A stretch of DNA of 64,000 nt from Amphibalanus amphitrite (lineage: Eukaryota; Arthropoda; Thecostraca; Balanomorpha; Balanidae), in assembly GCF_019059575.1 (NCBI RefSeq), contig NW_024881587.1:713001-777000 (forward strand). The letters are read 5' to 3'. Position numbers and translations under genes: made by a program. Under the pieces are notes generated by a model. The model saw only the letters and a list, made by a program, of their open reading frames with translations, searched no databases and was not told where the DNA came from. Of this stretch, positions 44,035 to 55,436 are shown in pieces. Within the stretch, counting starts at the first letter, position 1, and every line of letters begins with the position of its first letter.

Positions 44035-45590
44035 TCACAGAGGTTCAGAGTCGCGTTTAAAGGCAACGTTAAAGGCTCTGTGAGATGAGCTGTAGGTATT
44101 CTCAATTTTCTGCCCCTAATTCTGCCCCTAATACCCCTAATTCTCCACCCGTGGTGGCACGCTCCCGGCTCCGGGATGGTTGCACTTGTGTCTTGGTTAT
44201 GCATATTTCTATTAAAAGTTTCAATATTTTGGTCATGGCTGAAAATTATTTAACTTCATAAAAGTGAAGGTATGCATTTATGGTTTATTTATTACCAAAA
44301 TACGTCAGATACCGCGATGCCATCTGATGTCACAAACATGACACAGTACCTAGTACCTACCTACAACCACGATTAGGTATAAGCTCTCAACCTTATTTAT
44401 CTTTCAAACTTCTTGATCATGAATGACCTTCAAAAGCCTGTCCCTTCGACATATGTCAAGCCTCATTTGTATTATGCTCGATATTTTATCCATGTATAGG
44501 TAATTCAAAATTATTCCAGTGCATAAATCAAGAGACGTTGCAACTCTTAGGTATTGGTTACTACCTTGGGTATGCACCAAATCCATCATTTTGGCTCTAC
44601 GTATCCTGTGTGTCCCTAGTGGATCTAACGTAGGCAACCATGAGCTTAGATAAGCTCTCGCCACAAACAATGCAAAGTACTTGCACGACTGTTGCTTTTT
44701 AGTGCCGTTTTCTTCGTGGTCGTCGTGATGATAAACGACATAAGGCTGCAAAATCTCATCAAATTGAGTATGGTATCTAAAAACTGCAAAGTGCAGCAAT
44801 CGGCCCATCCTTTTTAAATGGGGCATAAATTGTTTTGTGGCAGTTTAAGATAAGAGATTGTAATTATGTTTGGCCACATATTTTTAAGTGCACGGCATAA
44901 AATAAATGTAGGCCTAAAGCAAGGCTATCTCGTTTCAATGCAGTTTACGGCGCTCTTCTTTGAACCTCTGCAAATGTCGCCGGCCCATTTTTCGGTGTGA
45001 CACTGACCATCGGGCTCCACGCCTCTGCTGCCAGCCACCAATCCCTTCAAGACAACAGAGCAATAAATAAGACGGGCCGCCGTGTCCCGGCCCCGCTCTG
45101 TTAGCGTCACACCTAGACTAATTAGGAAACAGCCGAGCCGCGACAGCCAAGTCGCCCTTTATCACCCTGACACGGCATTTTACACTTCACCTTCAAAAGT
45201 GGTCCTCGCATTCTCAGCAATAAATGCTTAGGAGCTGAGAAAAGGCGAGACGTTTAGCTCCATCACTCACCAGCTTGGCTTTATTCCATGAACAGCATGG
45301 CTGCGACGAGTTTACAGAGAGTTTACAATAAATTTCTTACGCATGCTTTTCCCGTGGACTACATCATAGGCTTATTTACACCTTTTTGCGGCCAGATATA
45401 GGCAGAGTGCACACAATTCAGTAATAGGTTTATAGTGCAACCAAATTCATCCACACAGAGGCGGGGCGGCGAAGGTTCAGCTACCCAGGTGTTGTCCATC
45501 TGAACTGCACAGTCACGTGACCCATTTGCCCTTCGGATCCAACTCTGGTAGTCAATTCTGGCGCTTTTGTTACCATAGCGAAAAATGTAG
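44035..45590. other. No recognised gene
   Basis: AT-rich sequence. One 140-codon minus-strand frame (44826-44404) starts with ATG and has balanced composition, but shows no motif I recognise and no splice context, so it is left unannotated. Confidence 0.35.
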
Positions 45591-45739
45591 CCCCGTGTTC
45601 ACAGTTTTCCTGACGACGAAGATTCTGCGTAATCTGGCCAATGGCGTTCGAGAACCGCGGCCAAGCCCCGCTGATCTTGAACGTGATTGGTCGGACGGCG
45701 CATAGAATATTCGTCGTCCGGGAGACTGCGAACACGGGG
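45591..45739. mobile_element. Foldback MITE, copy 2
   Basis: A 149-bp inverted repeat, CCCCGTGTTCACAGTTTTCC at the left and GAACACGGGG-type complement at the right, flanked by TAG/TAA. It shares the central GAACGTGATTGGYCGGACG with 38582-38728. The arms are more diverged than in copy 1. Confidence 0.75.
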
Positions 45740-45859
45740 TAAACCAAGAGGTAAACAATCTGTGCGTGGAATGGGGATTGGGAGGCGTGTTTCTTTTTTC
45801 CAACCAAAGGAAGGCGCTATACCCGAAGATGCTTCTTGGTAAACAAACCAAACAAAAAC

Positions 45860-46084
45860 AAACATAACCTAACCTCACCTGACCTAACCTACAACCTACA
45901 AACCTACAACCTACAACCTAACCTACAACCTAACCTACAGACCTACAACCTACAAACCTACAACCTACAAACCTACAACCTAACCTACAACGCGCCAAAA
46001 AGTTCGGCCGGCGGCGGGGATCGAACCTTATTTATTAGATCACGAGGCGAGTGTGCTCACCATTACACCACGCAGCCAGCTGGC
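45860..46084 (-). mobile_element. tRNA-derived SINE with TTGTAGG/TTAGG tail
   Basis: On the minus strand, 46084-46012 resembles a tRNA head: an A-box-like TGGTGTAATGGTGAGCAC and a perfect B-box GGTTCGATCCC. The acceptor stem does not pair and the anticodon arm is irregular, so it is not a functional tRNA. It is followed by ACTTTTTGGCGCG and then by a tail of TTGTAGG and TTAGG units to 45862. This is the layout of a tRNA SINE with a repetitive tail. Confidence 0.7.
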
Positions 46085-46170
46085 CGGTGAGAGGTGTAAG
46101 TCACTTTTCAATGACGCAATGGGATATTCTCCGTATAGCGCCTTCCTTTGGGTGGAAAAAAGGGCTCAGG

Positions 46171-46661
46171 CCCGGGTGATCTACGCCCGGGTGGCCTACG
46201 CCCGGCTGACCTACGCCCGAATTGCCTACTCCATCGAATGTCTACGCCCGGGTGACCTACGCCCGGCTGACCTACGCCCGAATCGCCTACTCCATCGAAT
46301 GTCTACGCCCGGGTGACCTACGCCCGGCTGACCTACGCCCGAATCGCCTACTCCATCGAATGTCTACGCCCGGGTGACCTACGCCCGGCTAACCTACGCC
46401 CGAATCGCCTACTCCATCGAATGTCTACGCCCGGCTGACCTACGCCCGGCTGACCTACGCCCGAATCGCCTACTTCATCGAATGTCTACGCCCGGCCCGG
46501 CTGACCTACGCCCGGCTGACCTACGCCCGAATCGCCTACTCCATCGAATGTCTACGCCCGGCTGACCTACGCCCGGCTGACCTACGCCCGAATCGCCTAC
46601 TCCATCGAATGTCTACGCCCGGCTGACCTACGCCCGAATCGCCTACTCCATCGAATGTCTA
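46171..46661 (+). repeat. 61-bp satellite array, left copy
   Basis: About eight units of 61 bp (starts at 46240, 46301, 46362 and so on), each made of 15-bp subunits CTACGCCCGGSTGAC plus CCGAATCGCCTACTCCATCG. Some units have lost or gained a 15-bp subunit. Since 61 is not a multiple of three, the repeated LRPADLRPNRL peptides seen on translation are by-products. An inverted array of the same unit is at 60883-61355. Confidence 0.93.
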
Positions 46662-47100
46662 CTGCTCCCCTCCTGTCCGATTAACGAGTGAAGATTTCGC
46701 ATACCAAAGTGACCCTTCCGGGGGAACCGGCACCCGCAGTCAGGTAACAATGGGAAGGGTCGGAGGTACCGACCGCCGCGCCGCATGGTGACAGGTGATT
46801 CCCGGGACGTCCGAGCGTCGCCTTTCAGACGCATCGCCGCCTTCCCCCCCCCCCCCCCCGCCGCGCCGTGCCGCGCCGCACAAAGTAGACGGACCCTGCC
46901 GCGGAGCGAACTACCCGACCAGGCTGTCATCATCGGCGGAGAGCCTGAACTGCTTTTTTAATCGTTGAGCTGATCGAGCTTGAGTAGCCATGCTTGCGTA
47001 TTTCACGCTTCAGCCCTGCTGTGAGCCATGTTTTATGATTTCTCATTTCAGATCTTAACAATGATCTTAGGTAGGAAGAACCGTGAGAAACGCCCCTCCC
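46662..47100. other. GC-rich spacer, nothing recognised
   Basis: Contains a C run (46846-46859) followed by GCCGCGCCGTGCCGCGCCGC. A loosely similar GCC-rich stretch lies beside the right-hand satellite array (60605-60670). No gene. Confidence 0.35.
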
Positions 47101-47106
47101 CCTTAG

Positions 47107-47985
47107 CCCTCGCCGGTATAGGTGGGGGGGGGGGGGGTCGAACAGCCCCCTCTCGGTTTTCGCAAATAACTCGCGTAAAAACCCGCTGATCGCGACGGAA
47201 CTTTCATTACCCTCGCGTTCATCAATTTTACACCTACCCTAACAATTTCATGACCCTGACGCAAATGACCTTTGACCTGTGACCTACTTTTCGAGACCAT
47301 GTTTGGCCGGAATCGCGATTCGGCGTATGTCGTCTCCTCTTAGCCGCGCGTTTGCACTCTTTTCGTGGTTTCAAGGGTTCAAACATGTGATATGATATTG
47401 CTCCTATGCGTTAGGGTGGGTGTCAAGTTCACTTGAAGCTCAGGACAGGTCACTGACCTTAAATGAGCTCGGTTTACTTTTACATGTTTCTAGGCTAGTT
47501 TTTTTTTAGCTTAATTCGAATTTAGCAACCATATGAGCATTTACGAAGTAGTTTTGGTGCCATTGTAACATGTTACGAAGCTGTCAGAGGCGGTTGACAC
47601 CTACTACGAATACCCGGCAAAACCACTACTGGTTGACCTGAACTGACCTGACCCGACCTGGCCTAAAAGCATGAAGACATCATCTGTGATAAAAACTAAC
47701 ATGATATTCGTGATCAGAACCCCGAATAACCCCGTAGCAGCCACACTTTACGACCTAACTGGTCTCGATTTTCCCGACTTTTGGGCCATTGACCTGGCTT
47801 GGAAGGTCAACCAATGACCTAGGACCTTAAAATTGGGTATCATCGGCTTCCTCTTGTCACGGGAAACACGCTCGTTGTTTCGCGAAGCTCTAGCTCGATC
47901 AGGGGTGAGACGGCAAGGGGGTCCAACGGACTTCCCCCGCCCTTATACGTTTGCGGCTGTCAAAACACCAATACTGGCGAGGGGA
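47107..47985. mobile_element. TTAA element G (decayed ends)
   Basis: Left end TTAG-CCCTCGCCGGTATAGG then a G run; right end near TACTGGCGAGGGG. It resembles the ends of elements H and I (CCCTCGCCGGCC / GGTCCGGCGAGGG). TTAA is mutated on the left and unclear on the right. The interior has scattered TGACCT motifs. Confidence 0.6.
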
Positions 47986-48113
47986 AGTGTGTCACCGCTA
48001 GACTAGTTATTTGACCATGTACTATTAGGTATTTATCTATATTTATTTATTTACGATCTCAAGCCTCCACGTGGTAGGTTTTAAAGCTTACGTCATTGCA
48101 CAGTATGTCTTAA

Positions 48114-48291
48114 AAGTACCGCGCAAAGCAACAGTGGATCCATCAAGCCTGACCGAGGAAGGACTGCTAGTCACCGAAACAATGGATATCCTCGTCCATT
48201 CCCCAGGTCAATTGGTTCGGTGACTTTCAAATTATAGCAGGCCCTTCCTCGGTCAGGGTTGATGGATCCACCGTCACTTTGCGCGGTACTT
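48114..48291. mobile_element. Foldback MITE with TTAA duplication
   Basis: 178 bp between TTAA 48110-48113 and 48292-48295. Near-perfect inverted arms of about 50 bp, beginning AAGTACCGCGCAAAG and including GTGGATCCATCAA and CTGACCGAGGAAGG. Its right TTAA is also the left TTAA of the next element fragment. Confidence 0.85.
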
Positions 48292-48295
48292 TTAA

Positions 48296-48900
48296 CCCTC
48301 GCCCTGGCAGGGCATTTGGCTCCTATGGCACCTAGAAACACCAAATTTGGTAGGTAGGTGGGCCCCTTGGAGTTCTCACCCCTGTGCAAATTTGGTTGCT
48401 CTAGGTCAATATTTAGGGAGTTTTTGGGGGATATAAATGTAAAAATTTCGCTAAATTAGGTCAAATGTTTTTCGCTTATAACTTTTGATCTAAGATAGAG
48501 CAAAAAGAAAAGCAGACTGTACATACATTGGAGTGTTATGCATACATACATAGGTACAAACCATGGTCACAAGTTCATCGGTGCAAAACTCACAGCCTAT
48601 ATAACGCACTATGCCATATACTATTTTAAAGACCTTATCTTTCAACCATTAAACAAAATAATGCATAAAGCACTGGTATGCTGCATTCGAGCGTGAATGA
48701 GCTTTTCCAAGACATTTCGAAACGGGGTGTTTTATATTACGGGTATGGTAAGACGCTATACTTTGGTTGTCACCTGATTATGAGTTTCGTTTGCATAGAA
48801 AATGCATTTAATGTTCCGTTTTCGTATGAGTGTCAGTAACGTGGCCTTCGGACAATAGGTTTAGACGAAGAACCGTTTCAAAAACCAACAATACTTAACC
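48296..48900. repeat. Left-end fragment of a CCCTCGCCCTGG-type TTAA element
   Basis: Begins TTAA-CCCTCGCCCTGGCAGGGC, the same start as 53967, then AT-rich sequence. No right end was found. Confidence 0.5.
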
Positions 48901-49460
48901 CTATTAGTGGCAGGCTCCTGGCTACCCCCTATTAGTGGCAGGGGGGGGGCTGTTTACGACCCCCCTTGATATCTCGAGATCTAACGAGCCGATTTTCAAA
49001 ATTCAAACGGCATTCGATTTCGCTCGACGAGATCTACATTTCTAAAAAAAAAAAAATGTCAATAGGCGGGTAGAGGGGGGTAAAAACGGGCAAATTGCAG
49101 ATACCTTTTAGACTGCTTATCACGGCCAGGTTTCTGAACCAATCTTAACGCAACTTTTGCCGATCGATAGAGAATGAACCAGGAATTCACATGGATCCTA
49201 AAAATATGCATTTTCAAAAATCATAGGCGGATACAGATCATTGAGATTGGGGGTACACAAAAAGTATAGTAAATAAGGTTTTTGTTGGTACTGTTTCTAA
49301 AAAGGGTGGCAATGGTCTTGTTATGTTACAATTTTCTTATGAGAGAACGACTAAAATTGTATTGGTCATGCATAGGCGGTGTCAGGGCACCTATGTTGGG
49401 AGGTAAAAAATAACCCCCCCCCCCCTTTTGGACGCCTGGATCCGCCTATTATAGCAAAAA
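48900..49460. repeat. TTAA-element end and GGCGGATACAG repeat
   Basis: At 48896 TTAA is followed by CCCTATTAGTGGCAGG, repeated once more at 48928, then a G run. From about 49190 to 49460 the sequence is homologous to 53340-53966 (GGCGGATACAG at the start, GGACGCCTGGATCCGCCTAT at the end). These are two superimposed repeats. Confidence 0.55.
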
Positions 49461-49464
49461 CGTG

Positions 49465-50045
49465 TCAAAAGAGGATGCACAATAACTTTGTATATGTTAT
49501 CACATGATACCTTTCATTCACTGTTCGTAAAACTGGTGCAGCATCGTGATCTTCGCCCCTCAGTGAGCTGGTCATAAGGTCGCCTGAGACAGTGTCCCTT
49601 ACGATCCGAGATATAGCTACCTGCAAGTTGAGAAGATGCTTCTTCCTGCAAGTTTCATTTCTCTGCAAAAGATAACTTCGCACTGATGGCCTTCGGATTT
49701 TTTTTTTTTTACCAAGTAGGGGCTTCCTTACAACGTGACCGTCATTAGAAAGGTAAATAGTATTCACTTAAAGCAGTGCTAAATGACAGACATACTGATA
49801 GATAAATGACCGACATCAGATATCGCGCTACAAACAATCACTGTAGAATTCACAAAACGCACTGATACCTGGCTCCGAAGACATCCATATACCTACCATT
49901 TTACATGCTATAAAATGCTTTACAATCCAGAAGTGGCTATATTGCGATGCATTGTTGCTAATTGGGGCAAATAGATGAGGAAAATGTTTAAAACATTCCT
50001 TTTGCAGTGGGGCTATATATTGCGCTAGGCAACCTTGCTTGCAAA
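49465..50045. other. No recognised gene
   Basis: AT-rich sequence with short frames only; no motif, repeat end or splice-consistent exon recognised. Confidence 0.35.
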
Positions 50046-50052
50046 CGCTTAA

Positions 50053-50240
50053 CCCTATTAGTGGCAGGGGGGTTGTTTTTATCCACCCCTCAGGTTTTCC
50101 GGAAATATCTCCGAAACCGCTGAAGCTACGATGCTGAAATTTTCTGACTTTTCCTAAAACTAAATTGGGCACATTCCCTGAAAATTTCAAGTTCATAACT
50201 TTACCAGGGGCGGCTCCAGAGCACTGGGAATTGGGGGGTC
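50053..50240. repeat. TTAA-element left end interrupted by a CAGGGGCGGCTCCAG end
   Basis: TTAA 50049-50052 followed by CCCTATTAGTGGCAGGGG, like 48900. At 50205 a hAT-like terminus CAGGGGCGGCTCCAGAGCAC begins. Neither has its partner end nearby. Confidence 0.5.
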
Positions 50241-50429
50241 CTATTCGTGAAGCGAGTCCACTGAGGTGTCTCTTTCATCGCACCTACTGTTGGCGTTTTG
50301 CAGCCGCTAGCATAAATTATATACCTACCCAAAAATAACTGAAATTCAAACGCAGTTTATGGTGTATCATTCAAGAGGTAAATGTTCTACATGCACATAC
50401 ACAAACGAAGCAATAAGGTACTCAATTAA

Positions 50430-51462
50430 CCCTCGCCGGCCGATGGGGGGACGGCGGGTGCCGCCCCCCCCCCCCCTAGGGTTTTTTCCGCGATAGCTCC
50501 TAACACACTGGCGATGGAAAGCTGGAACTTGGCATACCTAACCTTTGATTCAAGCCAGATCTTTTGACACCAACGGCATTTTCGAGTCAGGTCAGGTCAC
50601 TGACCTATGACGTTATAAGTGGACCTCTGCACCGTCTTCAGATGTCGCAACTTCACAACGCCCTCCCAGAGGAAACTCACAGGGAAATGAAACTTGCAGG
50701 ATCTAGTATCCATAACGAGTCTCACAACTTGTATATCTCGGATTTTTCCTAAAGGTCATATGAGGTCAGGTCATTTTCGTGACTTCCCCATTAAAAGTCA
50801 ATGGGGAAAAATGAAAACTGCTATTCTGGCGCCGGGAACGATCTCCAACTATCTCAAGCACACAGAATCGTGATTTGACGTACTCCTTGCAAGGTTACAT
50901 GCGTCACTTTTGCAATGTTGACCTTGCGTGACGTCATTTACAACGTCATCAAGGCCATTTTAGTTTTTCGTCAATCACTCCCGATCAAATTGAGCTAGCG
51001 AGCCAGGAAAGCCACCAATGAACTCAGGAAGACCTGCCGAATCGAATGATATGCGACATGACCTCTTTCGACCAACTTCGTGACCTGGGGGCGCTGAACT
51101 GACCGTGACCTGAGGGCAACACCCTAAGTTGACCTGACCCAAATAAAAAGTATATCATTCGACGCGCCTGAGCGAGGCGAACACGATGCTGCCAAAATCG
51201 TGGCTCTGCGACCGTTTTTTGCGAAGTTATTCGCCAAAAACTGAACCGTACCTTGGGGCACTTGACCTGAGCTCAGAGGTCACCGGTTGACCTAGGACCT
51301 TAAAATCGGGTACCAATCTCTGCGCCTCGTAACGGCACACACGCTCTTTTTTTCTGACACGCGCTAGCTCCACCAGGGGCGAAACGGCGAGGGGGATCGT
51401 ACCCGCTCACCCCCCTCCCCTCGGCCGGCGCGTATGTAGAAAAGCAATAGGTCCGGCGAGGG
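50430..51462. mobile_element. TTAA element H
   Basis: Between TTAA 50426-50429 and 51463-51466. Left CCCTCGCCGGCCGATGGGG, right CCTCGGCCGGCGCG and GTCCGGCGAGGG; 1,033 bp. The same subfamily as element I, alignable nearly end to end. AGGTCA motifs near 50586-50605 and 50762-50776. Confidence 0.87.
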
Positions 51463-51529
51463 TTAACCTTCCAGGCTTTTATTTCCAAAGGCGTTCACAT
51501 ATGAAGGATATTGACAAAACTTTGAACCT

Positions 51530-52245
51530 ATGCATATTGGCCACTTTGCCCCATACCCTGGGGCAAAGCGGCCACCGGCGTCTTCTCGAGTCCCGATATG
51601 AGAAACAAAATAATTGCCTCGTGTACGACTAGGGTATTTGATGGTGACAAGGTTAAGCGAGGATGGATGTTTACTTTATCATCTTCCACCTGTATGTAAA
51701 CAAAAAAAGGATTTTCATGACAATAAACATTTATTTGCATTATTTGGTAACTCGTGCAACTGAGAAGTGGCCAAGATGATTGCATGACGACACATTTGAA
51801 TATAAATAATGTTTTTTATCCAGATGGAAGCAACTTATGGCCAATTGGGGGGTGGCCACTTTGCCCCGGCCACTTTGCCCCGCGAATACCGTCCGAGACA
51901 AAAATATTCCAGCTTAGCTATTAGTGGGGTAAAAAACATTAAAATTGGTAGAATACATGTACGATAACCATGCAATGCATGGACAAGATTGCTTATAAAA
52001 ATTCCAAACGGTTATGGAATAACATAACATTTAAAAATTGTAAACATAGTTGGTAACCTGGCAAGAAATGCTTTTCCGTGTTTCACAGAACTATGGTGAT
52101 GGGCCTGAAACCCCGGTCTGGCTCATTTGAACGACCGTGGAGAGAAGTATAATTGGAAACCATAAATTGGAACTGACGCCAGCTATGAAGGGCTAAAACG
52201 ATGGGTGGCCGCTTTGCCCCGGGTGGCCGCTTTGCCCCACTCTCC
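51530..52245. repeat. Element with repeated TGGCC(A/G)CTTTGCCCC termini
   Basis: The motif GGCCACTTTGCCCC or its complement occurs at least six times: 51538 forward and about 51561 reverse (a hairpin), a doublet near 51850-51880, and a doublet at 52203-52238. These bracket about 700 bp of AT-rich DNA. It looks like a non-coding element with repeated termini; the family is not recognised. Confidence 0.55.
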
Positions 52246-52249
52246 CCTA

Positions 52250-53325
52250 CCCTCCCGGGAGTAGCTAGCGCACATGGTGACCAAAAATTTTTCCAAAGGC
52301 TATGATAGGTTGGCCGCTAATGACGTCAGAGTGACGTCATTTTTGCCATTTTCGACCCAAAAAAAGGTTTCGCGGGAAGAGCTGTCAGGCCTACAGCTTT
52401 AGAGATACAGAAAAATGTTTTGAACATAAAAGGTGTGGAATTAAGAGGGCTACAAAACTGCTATTTCGGTTTTTCGAATTTTTTGGATTTTGACCCCAAA
52501 AATCAAAAAATATATTTTTTGAATATAATAGCCGACAAATCCAATAAGTTTTTTGAATTTCGAAAAAACCGGAATATATGTGATAGTCCCTACCGCCTTC
52601 TATCTACATACCAACTTTGAGATCAATACCTATTTTTTGGCCAAGTTATAGCGAAAAAAACTGTTTAAAATTGATGACGTCAAATTTTCCAACTCAAATT
52701 TTAGCAATTCTAGACCTCGTAGCGCAAAACAAAGACCACCATTAGACTCCCCTTGACGAGATGCATCGAACCGATGCCCATTTAATGCAAAAATATCAAC
52801 TTTGAAATCTGACCTCTTTTGACCTGACCTCCACCAGAAAGTGACCTAAACCGTACCTGATGGTCTTATAACCAATACCATTGAGTTGGGAATGAAAAAC
52901 TGGCCATAAAACATGCATCCCACAACTTTAGTAAAGTTGGGTTCATGTGGTGACCCTTGGTGACCTTTGGTGACCTGACCTGTGAGCTGACCTGGTATGA
53001 CCAGTGACCTCTAATAGCAACGTATGTACTAGACAACTGACGGCTTATCGCTGATTTTCGACAAAATGCGTTTTACTCGGTGTTATAGCGCTTTCCCTAG
53101 AGGCCCCGTGAACGGTGAAACATTTTATCTTTGACCTGACCTGTGACGTCATCGGTGACCCCGAGGTCAATGAAATTTGGTTTCCTTCAACAAATTTGAC
53201 AGAACTATCGAACGCCGTTTGAATTTTCCGGATCCGTCCAGTAGTTTCAGAGATACGAGGGGGGGCAAAAAATGCCCCCCCCCCCACCGCGCGGAAGGTG
53301 GCTGGGAGGCCCACCGCCTGCCGGG
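52250..53325. mobile_element. TTAA element L (right end present, left end lost)
   Basis: The right end has a C run (about 53274-53286), then CCACCGCCTGCCGGG-TTAA (53326-53329). The interior from about 52450 to 52830 is the family middle seen in element F and, inverted, in E (for example ATTCTAGACCTCGTAGCGC). TGACCT tracts at 52810-52830 and 52970-53015. The left border is not visible. Confidence 0.7.
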
Positions 53326-53339
53326 TTAACCAATTTTGA

Positions 53340-53966
53340 AATAATTACTGCCGATCGATGCAGAATGAACCAAATATTAACATGAATCATAAATATAACC
53401 ATTTCGAAAAATAAAAGGCGGATACAGGTAATCGAATTAGGAAGCACACAAAATGCAACATAAATCGGTTTCTTCGTTGGTGATATCACGAAAACGTGTT
53501 GGCAATAGTCTAATTATGTTACAAAAATGCGTGATAAAATTACCCAAATTAATTTGAAAATTCATAGATGGCGTTAGGGTACCGAAGTTGGCAGGTGAAA
53601 TCGATCTCCCTTTCTTTTCCGGGGTCCACCTATGATCCACCTGGCACCTCTTGTTCACTTGTGAACCTACAAAAAATGTTCATTTCAATCGCTATTGCAT
53701 TTGTTATTTTACACACTTAACGTCATGATCTGAGTAGAAAATATTCGCTGTGTGTACACTTTCCATACTTTCCATGTAATTACTTTCCAATACCTTCCAA
53801 CATTCACTGGACGCGCCTAGATATCTTTTTAATAGCTTGCAAGTGTTCCAGAACTTAACTGAATTGAGTCACTCCAGGACAATCTAACTATTACCAAGCC
53901 GCTCATCAAATGCTACGTTGCGTATCAATATCACACCCCTTTTTTGGACGCCTAGATCGTGCTATT
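53340..53966. repeat. Dispersed repeat related to 49190-49460
   Basis: Shares GCAGAATGAACCA, GGCGGATACAG, GTTGGCAATAGTCT and the end TTTTTTGGACGCCTAGATC with the 49-kb copy, at perhaps 70% identity by eye. Non-coding. Confidence 0.5.
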
Positions 53967-54710
53967 ATAACCCTCGCCCTGGCAGGGCATTTTTCGTAAC
54001 GCGGCCTGGGGGGGGGGGGATCCGACCTCCTGGCGTTTCGAAACTAAGCGTCGTAGCGCTTCCCTACAAAGACAAGTCGATTGCTCTTTACGAGTATTCG
54101 CAACTGGTGATACCTATATTTTTATCCTAGGTCAATATTTGACTCCGTTTTGGCTAGTCAACGATCAAATTACGGGGAAAAGCTAAAATTTTCCAAGCTA
54201 TTTAGCCAATAATGGCAAATCTATGAAAGATATCAACATGAAACTTTCACGACCGTGTTTCTCAATGAATTAGCAACAAAATGATGCATAGTTCACTGCA
54301 GTTCAGTCATTACTGGCGTGACATAGTCCCCGGGAACACGAGAGTCACACCCGCCGCTGGCGAGGACTGTCCTAATTGACCTGAGGTGACCTTGTAAAGA
54401 TCGAGGAACAATTTTGAAAGCATTTAGATGAAGATTGAACCACAGATTCGGATTCAGGACCTCAAGAAACCCTACTAAACACAGACATGCGAGGTCAATG
54501 ACCTTTGTTGACCTTAGAAAGGTCAATATACGATGTAATGTTTCATGTCCTGTCAAAATCTGACATAAGTCACAGAATAATTTCGTTCTTGTCGATGGGA
54601 TCGCGTCCAGTTACGCCAGATGTACGATTTTGTCAAAAAGAGTCGGAGGTTTTACCTATTGTGAGGTCATAGCTCGGTGACCTGACATGACCCGAAAATA
54701 TTTTTACCGA
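53967..54710. repeat. TTAA-family left end (CCCTCGCCCTGG type), right end not found
   Basis: Begins ATAA-CCCTCGCCCTGGCAGGGC, followed by a G run near 54008. The interior contains several TGACCTGAGGTGACC-like motifs (54378-54395, 54480-54525). Confidence 0.5.
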
Positions 54711-54787
54711 AAGATTGAGCTGAAAGTTAGCATGTAGGTAGGCACCCACTAAGCCATGCATATCCATGTGCCAGATTTGGGGTGCTG

Positions 54788-55060
54788 TTACACGTGCGCA
54801 CGCGCAGGGGTCGATTCCAGATCTCGAAGCCGCCTGTACTGATTGCGCTCAAATTTGGTACACGGTTAGGGAGCAGTTGGTAGGGTGCCGTGCAAAAGTC
54901 AGTTGGGACCCAGTTGGCACGTGCGCACATGCAGGGTGCCGCTTCCAGATCTCAAGAACGGCTGGGCCGATTGCGCTCAAATTTGTCACATCACTAGGGA
55001 CCGGTTAGTAGGTCTTGGGGTGCAGTGCACAAGTTATTTGGTGGTACCCCCTCGCAATTT
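54788..55060 (+). repeat. Tandem duplication of a ~130-bp unit
   Basis: Two adjacent diverged copies share CACGTGCGCAC, TTCCAGATCTC, GATTGCGCTCAAATTTG and AGGGA(C/G)C(A/G)GTT, and a partial third copy starts near 55015. Non-coding. Confidence 0.6.
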
Positions 55061-55436
55061 CGCACGTGCAAGGCCCACCCTCCCGCTCACTCCGTTGGTC
55101 GCCCCAAAAGGCGTTTTTACTGGTGTGCACGATTACTTTATAAAAATGCTGAAGTGTTGCAAGTAATTGACAAATATTGTCCAAAGCATGCTGCCTTTGT
55201 CCAACCAAATTCCGATTTGGGCATAGGACAAAATCGGAATTCTGAAGGTACAAAATCCAATTGGCACCACTCTAACAGATGTGGTAAGGTTGTGATAGGT
55301 TTTACCGAACGGAGATATAGACGATATGTCAACTGACGAGAGAAGCCAAACTCTGTCAACTGGCTGGTGTGCAGCAAGCAGATATTGATATTCTGCAACG
55401 GTTATTTTTGTTGTTGTTTTAATCTTTCTTCAATAA

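Noticed and set aside
44404-44826. 140-codon minus-strand frame
   Set aside because: No recognised motif or splice context, and chance frames of this length are expected in 64 kb; left as unannotated rather than called a gene.
46012-46084. Functional tRNA gene
   Set aside because: A- and B-boxes are present but acceptor and anticodon stems do not pair; better read as a SINE head.
46053-46565. Repeat peptide LRPADLRPNRLLHRMS in several frames
   Set aside because: The 61-bp unit is not a multiple of three, so the peptide is repeated in all frames by the satellite; not a protein.
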